NCBI GenBank assembly: GCA_019420545.1
Contig: JAHZGZ010000201.1
Coordinates: 1-11,123 of the forward strand
DNA length: 11,123 nucleotides
Source of the DNA: Bacteroidales bacterium
GTDB taxonomy: Bacteria > Bacteroidota > Bacteroidia > Bacteroidales > Muribaculaceae
Direction of reading: 5' to 3'
Shown here: positions 1 to 5,423 of the stretch, piece after piece
Layout of the letters: every line of letters begins with the position of its first letter
How positions within the stretch are numbered: the stretch's first letter is position 1
Position numbers and translations under genes: made by a program
The notes under the pieces: generated by a model
What the model was told of the DNA's origin: nothing
The model's database searches: none
What the model saw: the letters and a program-made list of their open reading frames with translations, nothing else

Positions 1-401
1 ATATCTATAATGCCGCAGGCAAGCAGGAGAGCTACTATCCGGGGCGTACGAGCTATTCGATGATATATTTCTCGGGGGCTCCGGGTGAGCGGCGCGACAT
101 GGTGGCGCCTGTGCTTCATCGCCTTGTCGACAGCCTTCCCAAGCGGCGCATACAGGTTATCGAGATTTCGATGGCGCCCGATACCACGGTGTGGAAGCGC
201 AACTGGCGCGCCGACACTACGGCGTGGGCGCAGGTATGGGTGCCCGGCGGACCGGCAAATCCCAATTTCGCGCCTCTCGACATACCGCGCCTTCCTTACT
301 GGATACTTTGCGACAGCACGGGCACACAGGTGTACCGCGGGTCGGATATCTCGGTCGCTGTCGACTCGTTACGTGGTCGCATTCACGCTAAAAACATATA
401 A
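1..401 (+). CDS. Thioredoxin-fold protein, C-terminal part (5' end outside window)
   Basis: The reading frame is open from the left edge (first full codon at 3) to TAA at 399-401, giving about 132 visible residues; the first ATG at 60 is internal to the fold, so the true start lies upstream. The piece has the layout of the TlpA/AhpC-like thioredoxin fold common in Bacteroidales: a beta strand (MIYFSGA), a helix where the redox motif normally sits, a second strand (IQVIEISM), a Trp-rich stretch (VWKRNWRADTTAWAQVW), then LPYWILCDSTGTQVYRG, which corresponds to the cis-Pro strand and the 'D-x-x-G' hairpin. The position of the usual CxxC reads GAPGERRD, so no active-site dithiol is visible and the domain is probably not a classical disulfide reductase. 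The stop is 2 nt before the yifB ATG, suggesting co-transcription. Fold assignment is moderate confidence; the function is unknown. Confidence 0.6.
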   Translation, partial: IYNAAGKQESYYPGRTSYSMIYFSGAPGERRDMVAPVLHRLVDSLPKRRIQVIEISMAPDTTVWKRNWRADTTAWAQVWVPGGPANPNFAPLDIPRLPYWILCDSTGTQVYRGSDISVAVDSLRGRIHAKNI

Positions 402-403
402 TC

Positions 404-1999
404 ATGCTTATCAAGACCTATGGGGCGGCTGTGCAGGGTATCGACGCTATAGTGGTAACTATCGAGGTGTCGGTGCATCAGGGTGTGGGATTCAGCCTTG
501 TCGGGCTTCCCGACGCTGCCGTGAAAGAGAGCTTCCAGCGCGTACAGACCGCTTTGGCCCAGTGTGGCATGAAGTGGCCCCATAGGGCGGTAGTTGTCAA
601 CATGTCGCCTGCCGACGTGCGCAAGGAGGGGGCGGCTTACGATCTGCCTATAGCGCTCGGCATACTTGCCGCTTCGGAGCAGATGAAGGGCGACGCTATG
701 TCGCGCTATATGATCATGGGCGAAATGTCGCTCGACGGGTCGGTACTGCCCATACGTGGCGCTCTGCCGATGGCCATAAAGGCTCGCGAGCTCGGTTTCA
801 AGGGGCTGATACTCCCGAAAGCCAATGTCACCGAGGCTGCCGTGGTCAATAATCTTGAGGTGTATGGCGTGGAGAATCTGCGTGAGGTAACGGGATTTTT
901 CGACGGCACGTGCGTGCTTGAGCCTACGGTGATCAACACCCGCGAGGAATTCGGGCGCGCGCAGTCTACATTCGACTATGATTTCTCCGAGGTCAAGGGG
1001 CAGGAGAATGTAAAGCGTGCTTTTGAGGTGGCATGTGCGGGTGGCCACAACATACTGCTCGTGGGTGCTCCCGGTGCGGGCAAGTCGATGATGGCTAAGC
1101 GTCTCCCCTCCATTCTGCCGCCGCTTACCCTTCAGGAGGCGCTTGAGACCACGAAGATCCATTCTGTGGCCGGGAAACTGAAGCGCGGCTCAATGCTCAT
1201 GACTACCCGGCCATTTCGTGCTCCGCACCATACTATATCTCCTGTGGCGCTTGTCGGCGGTGGCGCCAATCCTGTGCCCGGCGAGATATCTCTTGCCCAC
1301 AACGGGGTGCTTTTCCTTGACGAATTTCCTGAGTTCTCGCGGCAGGTGCTTGAGGTGATGCGCCAGCCGCTTGAGGACGGTCATATCACCATAGCCCGTG
1401 CGCGCTATTCCATCGACTATCCCGCCGGGTTCATGCTGGTTGCGTCGATGAATCCTTGTCCGTGCGGCTACTACAACCATCCCACCAAGCCCTGTACCTG
1501 TGCTCCGGGTGCTGTGGCGAAATATCTTGGTCGCATATCCGGTCCGCTGATGGATCGTATCGACCTGCAGGTGGAGATTATGCCGGTGCCCTTCGAAGAA
1601 CTTGCCGATGCGGCTCCCGGCGAGCCGAGCGCCGCCATACGTGAGCACGTTATCCGAGCGCGTGCCATACAGAGCCACCGCTTCAAGGATGTTCCCGGAG
1701 TGCATTGCAACGCCCAGATGACCTCGAAGCTCCTCGAACAGTACTGCCGCCTTGACACCGACTGCATGCGTGTGCTCGAAACAGCCATGAAACGCTTCGA
1801 CATGTCGGCCCGCGCCTACGACCGCATCCGCAAGGTCGCCCGCACCATCGCCGACCTCGACTACGCCTCGCGCCTTACCGCGGAAGATGCTGCCGATGCC
1901 CCCATCCTCGTCAATCACATGGCCGAGGCCATCTCCTACCGCAACCTCGACCGCTCCACCTGGGGTGCCACCACCGACCTCCCGCTCTCCCTCCACTGA
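404..1999 (+). CDS. yifB: YifB/ComM family Mg chelatase-like AAA+ ATPase
   Basis: This 531-residue protein belongs to the YifB/ComM family, relatives of the magnesium chelatase ChlI subunit. In naturally competent bacteria ComM is a hexameric helicase that drives branch migration during integration of incoming DNA; in many other bacteria the role is undefined. The N-terminal ChlI/Lon-S5-like domain (about residues 1-165, opening MLIKTYGAAVQGIDA) precedes the AAA+ core. Walker A is GAPGAGKS at 221-228 (K227), Walker B is VLFLDEFPEF at 302-311 (D306, E307), and GPLMDRIDL at 380-388 carries the sensor/arginine region. The family cysteine cluster MNPCPCGYY...KPCTC (C352, C354, C364, C366) is intact. 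The C-terminal domain ends with the typical EAISYRNLDR-type motif plus about 12 further residues, slightly longer than the usual 505-515. The start is the only ATG giving a full N-terminal domain and lies 2 nt after the preceding stop. Confidence 0.95.
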   Translation: MLIKTYGAAVQGIDAIVVTIEVSVHQGVGFSLVGLPDAAVKESFQRVQTALAQCGMKWPHRAVVVNMSPADVRKEGAAYDLPIALGILAASEQMKGDAMSRYMIMGEMSLDGSVLPIRGALPMAIKARELGFKGLILPKANVTEAAVVNNLEVYGVENLREVTGFFDGTCVLEPTVINTREEFGRAQSTFDYDFSEVKGQENVKRAFEVACAGGHNILLVGAPGAGKSMMAKRLPSILPPLTLQEALETTKIHSVAGKLKRGSMLMTTRPFRAPHHTISPVALVGGGANPVPGEISLAHNGVLFLDEFPEFSRQVLEVMRQPLEDGHITIARARYSIDYPAGFMLVASMNPCPCGYYNHPTKPCTCAPGAVAKYLGRISGPLMDRIDLQVEIMPVPFEELADAAPGEPSAAIREHVIRARAIQSHRFKDVPGVHCNAQMTSKLLEQYCRLDTDCMRVLETAMKRFDMSARAYDRIRKVARTIADLDYASRLTAEDAADAPILVNHMAEAISYRNLDRSTWGATTDLPLSLH

Positions 2000-2061
2000 T
2001 CTATTTGAGCAGGCTTTAAGTTTACATTCTTCATGATAATTCACCATGCTGCGCTTGTTCC

Positions 2062-2087
2062 GTTAATGGCCGAGCTCGGCCATTAAC
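2062..2087. repeat. Perfect 26-nt palindrome upstream of HUH transposase gene
   Basis: The half-site GTTAATGGCCGAG is followed directly by its exact reverse complement, with no loop (centre between 2074 and 2075). It lies in the 99-nt gap between yifB and the transposase gene, 62 nt after the yifB stop and 11 nt before the transposase ATG. No T-run follows on the plus strand (CATAACTCC), so a standard intrinsic terminator for yifB is unlikely, although the RNA could still fold. REP-associated HUH transposases recognise palindromic hairpins near their own genes, so this may be the element that the neighbouring protein binds or nicks; that link is inference. I found no second copy in this window. 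Confidence 0.75.
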
Positions 2088-2098
2088 ATAACTCCTCA

Positions 2099-3046
2099 AT
2101 GACTCAAACTTCTAAACCTCCCTATTGGAAAGCGACTATCCCCAATGGTCGGCGGCGAGCACCTTGGCATGACTATCGAGCGCGTTGCATCTATATGGTT
2201 ACTGTAAGCAAATATACCAATGCTCCTGATTTCGGACGTCTTATCATCAAGGAAGATATTGCGCAATCCTATATTGAACCATCCCTTTCAGGGAGAATAA
2301 TTACAGAGGCCATCCGTGATACGCCATCACATAATCCAGAAATAAAGATTCTTGAGTTCGGGCTTATGCCGGATCATTTTCATCTTTTGCTTTTTGTAAC
2401 GCGGCCTATGAATCGGACACTCGGAGAGATAGTACAAGCCATAAAAGCAACCATTACACATAAAATAAGGGAAGAATATGGATTGACTGATTTGGCCGTA
2501 TTTGAGCCGGGATTTCATGACCGAATACTCATGCATGATGGCCAGTTGGCAACCTTATTCCGATATATCCGCGATAATCCGCGGCGGTTGGCGGTGAGAC
2601 AGCGGTTTCCGGAGCATTTCAGGCGTGTCAATGCGCTTGAAATCGGAGGGAAAAACTATCATGCCTATGGCAATCTCCATCTGTTGGAGTGTCCCTTTAA
2701 GGAACAGGTGGTTGTGCATCGGCGCAACTCATCGGAGGAGAACCGACGGCTGCGGGCATTGTGGCTATACACCGCCTCCAACGGCGGCGTGCTTGTGTCG
2801 CCATTTATCTCGCAGGCAGAGAAAACGATACGCGCCGACGCCGAGGCCGTGGGCGGCAGGACAATACTTATCACGAGCGAACCGATGGAGGAGCGCTACA
2901 AACCCTCCGGTCACGATTTCGATCTGTGCGAGGCCGGCCGCATGCTCATCCTCTCCGTTAACATCCCCGCTGAGCTATCACGCCAAGTATGTCTTGCCAT
3001 GAATGCTCTTGCATTTATAGTTGCCGCAATGGATCCTACCGGCTGA
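2099..3046 (+). CDS. REP-associated Y1 (HUH) transposase with C-terminal DprA/Smf-like Rossmann domain
   Basis: The protein has 315 residues in two parts. The N-terminal part (about 1-175) is a Y1/IS200-like single-strand endonuclease domain of the REP-associated (RAYT) type. MPDHFHLLL at 90-98 supplies the HUH metal-binding pair H93/H95, and FRYIRDNPRR at 154-163 matches the RAYT 'YIxxNP' helix, making Y156 the likely catalytic tyrosine. The opening GRRRAPWHDYRARCIYMVTV resembles the family start. The C-terminal part (about 185-315) is not a transposase. It has a strand with VVVHRR (204-209), NGGVLVSPFISQAEKTIR (228-245), GGRTILI (252-258), KPSGHDFDLCEAGRMLIL (268-285) and a final helix with MNALAF. 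That order matches the Rossmann (SLOG-like) domain of DprA/Smf-related proteins, but this is pattern reading without a search. GC rises from about 44% (2101-2580) to about 58% (2581-3000), near the domain boundary. No IS ends or target duplications are evident, so it is probably a domesticated single-copy gene. Confidence 0.8.
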   Translation: MTQTSKPPYWKATIPNGRRRAPWHDYRARCIYMVTVSKYTNAPDFGRLIIKEDIAQSYIEPSLSGRIITEAIRDTPSHNPEIKILEFGLMPDHFHLLLFVTRPMNRTLGEIVQAIKATITHKIREEYGLTDLAVFEPGFHDRILMHDGQLATLFRYIRDNPRRLAVRQRFPEHFRRVNALEIGGKNYHAYGNLHLLECPFKEQVVVHRRNSSEENRRLRALWLYTASNGGVLVSPFISQAEKTIRADAEAVGGRTILITSEPMEERYKPSGHDFDLCEAGRMLILSVNIPAELSRQVCLAMNALAFIVAAMDPTG

Positions 3047-3066
3047 TGCATCGGGAGATGATGGTA

Positions 3067-3096
3067 TTTAATATTTGCGGAAGTTTATTAACTTTG
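3067..3096 (+). promoter_or_regulatory. Bacteroidetes-type promoter of the SpoU methyltransferase gene
   Basis: TAACTTTG at 3089-3096 is a full match to the Bacteroidetes -7 consensus TAnnTTTG. TTTA at 3067-3070, 18 nt upstream, is a one-mismatch candidate for the -33 TTTG (usual spacing about 19-21). The expected transcript start, about 4-7 nt after the -7 box, falls at or just before the ATG at 3102, so the mRNA would have almost no 5' leader. Confidence 0.6.
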
Positions 3097-3101
3097 CGGA
3101 T

Positions 3102-3635
3102 ATGAAGAAGAAAAGTATCTGGGATCTGCACCGGATGAGTGTGGATGAGTGCCGCAGGGCGGAGAAACTGCCACTGGTGATGGTGCTCGACAATGTGCGG
3201 AGTCTCAGTAATATAGGCGCGATATTCCGTACGTGCGACGCATTCCGTGTGGCATCGGTGGTGCTGTGCGGTGTGTCGGGTACCCCTCCGTCGGTCGAGA
3301 TCCACAAAACGGCCCTTGGGGCCGAGGATTCAGTGCCCTGGATGCATTTCGACAGCACGCTGGAGGCTATAGAGCATCTGCGCGGCCTCGGCTATAAGAT
3401 CTGTGTGCTCGAACAGGTCGAGGGGAGTATCCCTTTGCAGGAATTTCAGGTTGAAGCAGGGCAGGGCTATGCCATTGTTGCGGGCCATGAGGTGAAAGGT
3501 GTTGATCAGGCTGTGGTGGATGTCGCCGACTGTTGTATCGAGATACCGCAATTCGGCTCCAAACACTCGCTCAACGTGTCGGTAAGTGCCGGCATCACGC
3601 TTTGGCATATTTTCAGCCGGATGCAGTTTGCCTGA
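3102..3635 (+). CDS. SpoU/TrmH family RNA 2'-O-methyltransferase
   Basis: This is a 177-residue SPOUT-class methyltransferase that would transfer a methyl group from S-adenosylmethionine to a ribose 2'-OH in tRNA or rRNA, in the cytoplasm. All three family motifs are present. Motif 1 is NVRSLSNIGAIFRTCDAF (31-48) with the conserved Arg R43. Motif 2 is IVAGHEVKGV (125-134). Motif 3 is IPQFGSKHSLNVSVSAGI (148-165), which forms part of the trefoil-knot cofactor site. It lacks the extra N-terminal substrate domain of RlmB and the C-terminal extension of TrmH, so the target nucleotide cannot be named. ATG 3102 is chosen because MKKKSIWDLHRMSVDE matches the usual start of this short Bacteroidetes family; the longer reading from TTG 3075 would overlap the promoter. 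Motif 2 has GHE where GNE is typical. The glycosyltransferase starts 46 nt downstream, probably on the same transcript. Confidence 0.92.
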   Translation: MKKKSIWDLHRMSVDECRRAEKLPLVMVLDNVRSLSNIGAIFRTCDAFRVASVVLCGVSGTPPSVEIHKTALGAEDSVPWMHFDSTLEAIEHLRGLGYKICVLEQVEGSIPLQEFQVEAGQGYAIVAGHEVKGVDQAVVDVADCCIEIPQFGSKHSLNVSVSAGITLWHIFSRMQFA

Positions 3636-3681
3636 CGGACAGACTGCTTACAAAATCGTTAATCACGCAAACTTGCAGACT

Positions 3682-4821
3682 ATGATAATCGGATTTGACG
3701 GCAAACGCGCCGTACAGAACAATACCGGTCTCGGCAACTACTCACGTCTTGTTGTCGACTCGCTGTCGCGCTATTATCCAGCCAACAGTTACCGTCTTTA
3801 TGCCCCTGTACGTCGAGCCAATCCGCGTCTGACTCCTGTACTGGCCCATGATAATGTGGAGGTTGTCACTCCGGCGACGGCTTTTGGGCGTATCGCACGC
3901 CCGATATGGCGCAGCTATGGGGTGACGTCGCAGGCGCGTGCCGACGAATGCGACCTGTTCCACGGCCTTTCGGGGGAGCTGCCGTTCAACATCGGTTCGG
4001 GCGGCATGGTGTCGGTGGTTACCATTCACGATCTCATTTTTCGCCATTATCCCGAATATTACGCTGCAATCGACTGCAAGATCTATGATTACAAATTCCG
4101 CCGCGCATGCGCCGATGCAACCCGCGTAATCGCCATAAGCGAGTGCACCAAGCGCGACATAATCGACTTCTACGGTACCCCTGCCGATAAGATCGATGTC
4201 ATATACCAAGGGTGCCATGAGCAGTTCGGAGCACCCATAGCTCCGGAAAAGCTCGAGCATGTGCGCCGCCAATATCAGCTACCGGAGCGTTATATCGTTA
4301 CAGTCGGCACTGTGGAATCCCGTAAGAACCAGCTGCTTGCCGTGAAAGCCCTCGAACTGTTGCCGCGCGACGTTGTGCTGTATATCGTTGGTGGCTCCAC
4401 ACCCTATGCCGACGAAATAAATCGTTATGTGGAGGAGAATGGCTTGTTGGAGCGTGTGCGGCGTCTGGAGGGGATACCTTTCGACCAGCTCCCCGCGCTC
4501 TACGCTATGGCCAGTGTGTCGGGCTATACATCGCGTTTCGAGGGGTTCGGACTGCCGGTAATCGAGTCGATAAATTCCGGTACCCCGGTCATCGCATGTA
4601 CCGGATCGGTGCTTGAGGAAGCGGGTGGCTCCGGGGCCGTATATATCGATCCCGACGATGTGGATGCGTTTGCCGAGGCGGCGATGCACATAATGGAAGA
4701 TCAGGAATTGCGCGCCCGGATGGTGCGCGAAGGGCAGGCATATACCGCGCGGTTCAGCCATCGGGCCATGGCCGACGCCATCATGACCACATATCGCCGC
4801 GCGCTGGAAGAGCTGAAGTAA
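3682..4821 (+). CDS. GT4-type glycosyltransferase (GT-B fold)
   Basis: This 379-residue retaining-type glycosyltransferase likely adds a sugar from a nucleotide-sugar donor to a cell-surface glycan or lipid acceptor on the cytoplasmic face. The N-terminal acceptor domain starts MIIGFDGKRAVQNNTGLGNYSR with the glycine-rich loop (15-19) and contains a THD-type loop, TIHDL at 114-118. The C-terminal donor domain has TVGTVESRKNQ at 207-217 (R214 and K215 in the usual phosphate-binding position) and the hallmark E-x7-E, E287 and E295, in SRFEGFGLPVIESINSGTPV. The start at 3682 is preferred over the in-frame ATG at 3586 because the Rossmann strand begins exactly there and the longer form would overlap the methyltransferase by 50 nt. 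It closely resembles the mannosyltransferase-like GT4 members of Bacteroidetes, but donor and acceptor cannot be told from sequence. Its last 13 codons overlap the opposing DUF2752 gene. Confidence 0.9.
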   Translation: MIIGFDGKRAVQNNTGLGNYSRLVVDSLSRYYPANSYRLYAPVRRANPRLTPVLAHDNVEVVTPATAFGRIARPIWRSYGVTSQARADECDLFHGLSGELPFNIGSGGMVSVVTIHDLIFRHYPEYYAAIDCKIYDYKFRRACADATRVIAISECTKRDIIDFYGTPADKIDVIYQGCHEQFGAPIAPEKLEHVRRQYQLPERYIVTVGTVESRKNQLLAVKALELLPRDVVLYIVGGSTPYADEINRYVEENGLLERVRRLEGIPFDQLPALYAMASVSGYTSRFEGFGLPVIESINSGTPVIACTGSVLEEAGGSGAVYIDPDDVDAFAEAAMHIMEDQELRARMVREGQAYTARFSHRAMADAIMTTYRRALEELK

Positions 4822-5221
4822 GGGCGTGTCCCCATCCCCAGATATTGCGTGCGATCCACCAGGCCATTACCACGATAAATGTGCCCCATATCGTAGCCGA
4901 GCTGAATACTCTCATGTAAAGTTGCGGACGTCTGCGGCGCATACACTGCACCGGAATCATCACCGCAAGCACCGGTACTGATACGACAAGAAGTGCGTTG
5001 AACCGCCATGCCGCGCCTATGTCGCCATGCAGTAGAGCATGAATAGCTCGCTGGGATCCACATCCGGGGCATTGCAGGCCTGTGAGCACGCGGAACGGAC
5101 ATTTGGGAAACACCACCGATACCGACGGATCAAGAGTAAAATACACGCCGACAGCGACCGCCACTATTATGACGGCCGCTATCGGCAACAGGTATGCTCT
5201 GAGAGATTGTCTAAAATTCAT
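4781..5221 (-). CDS. DUF2752 membrane protein
   Basis: This 146-residue protein carries the DUF2752 signature: CPFRVLTGLQCPGCGSQRAIHALLHGD at 41-67, with C41, C51 and C54, followed by a conserved Asn (N75) in AAWRFNAL. Three hydrophobic segments are visible, about 11-30, 76-93 and 108-125. The signature loop lies between the first two, consistent with a small inner-membrane protein. The molecular function of the family is not established; the paired cysteines suggest metal or thiol chemistry, but that is conjecture. The ATG at 5219-5221 is the only plausible start, and the first eight codons lie inside an inverted repeat shared with the spacer upstream (see the repeat at 5196-5368). The 3' end runs 41 nt into the 3' end of the glycosyltransferase on the other strand. 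Confidence 0.85.
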   Translation of the reverse strand: MNFRQSLRAYLLPIAAVIIVAVAVGVYFTLDPSVSVVFPKCPFRVLTGLQCPGCGSQRAIHALLHGDIGAAWRFNALLVVSVPVLAVMIPVQCMRRRRPQLYMRVFSSATIWGTFIVVMAWWIARNIWGWGHALTSALPARGDMWS

Positions 5222-5368
5222 ATTACTTTGCTTTTGAGGTACTTGTCAGCGCCTTTTTGCTCACTCTTCAGTCACGTAGCCACAGCTACGCTCCTTCATC
5301 GCAATCAAAAATCCATCTGACAATCCCTCTCAAAATCTGTATCATATAAATTTAGACAATCTCTGAGC
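5196..5368. repeat. Inverted repeat spanning the DUF2752 start and upstream spacer
   Basis: The arms are 5196-5225 (GCTC, TG, AGAGATTGTCTAAA, then ATTCATATTA) and 5342-5368, whose reverse complement reads GCTC, AGAGATTGTCTAAA, TTTATATGA. The 14-nt core is exact (5202-5215 and 5351-5364); with small gaps the similarity covers about 25 nt. About 116 nt lie between the arms. A third, imperfect copy of the core, GACAATCCCTCT, is at 5319-5330 in the same orientation as the right arm. The left arm holds the DUF2752 ATG and its first codons. The arrangement fits either terminal inverted repeats of a small non-autonomous element or a long-range mRNA stem that covers the start codon. No target duplication was recognised. 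Confidence 0.65.
5275..5290. other. Short hairpin inside the deoC-DUF2752 spacer
   Basis: CGTAGC (5275-5280), a CACA loop and GCTACG (5285-5290) form a 6-bp perfect stem with a 4-nt loop, near the middle of the interval between the two inverted-repeat arms. It has no T-run on either side and does not look like a terminator. In the DUF2752 transcript it would sit within the large loop formed by the outer arms. Confidence 0.45.
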
Positions 5369-5383
5369 TTCGGCCCTGAGCTT
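5363..5383. repeat. Tandem 8-nt direct repeat, 13-nt period
   Basis: CTGAGCTT occurs at 5363-5370 and again at 5376-5383. The first copy overlaps the outer edge of the right inverted-repeat arm. It lies 41-61 nt beyond the deoC stop; no terminator hairpin with a T-run was found for deoC in this direction. Possibly chance, noted for completeness. Confidence 0.3.
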
Positions 5384-5423
5384 TTGGTTTCTTCCAAGTT
5401 CTGACTCGGGAAGGGTTGGTCGG

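Noticed and set aside
383..1162. 259-codon open frame on the minus strand opposite yifB
   Set aside because: It is fully antisense to the well-conserved yifB coding sequence, has no recognisable domain, and reflects codon bias in a GC-rich gene.
2004..2024. TTTG (2004-2007) and TAAGTTTA (2017-2024) as a promoter for the transposase gene
   Set aside because: Spacing is only 9 nt against the usual 19-21, and the -7 box lacks the final G.
1190..2047. 285-codon minus-strand frame over the yifB 3' half and part of the spacer
   Set aside because: Composition (Gly/Val/His/Arg-rich) and position indicate a shadow of yifB; no motif or promoter supports it.
3040..3058. Imperfect palindrome around GATGCATC after the transposase stop, as a possible right-end hairpin
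   Set aside because: Only the 8-nt core pairs well, outer positions mismatch, and it shows no similarity to the upstream 26-nt palindrome, so a transposon end is not supported.
3586..3681. Longer start for the glycosyltransferase (ATG 3586)
   Set aside because: It would overlap the methyltransferase gene and add 32 residues before the normal N-terminal Rossmann strand beginning at MIIGFDG.
5039..5320. 93-codon plus-strand frame over the DUF2752 gene and spacer
   Set aside because: It lacks any recognisable pattern and overlaps a convincing membrane protein gene.
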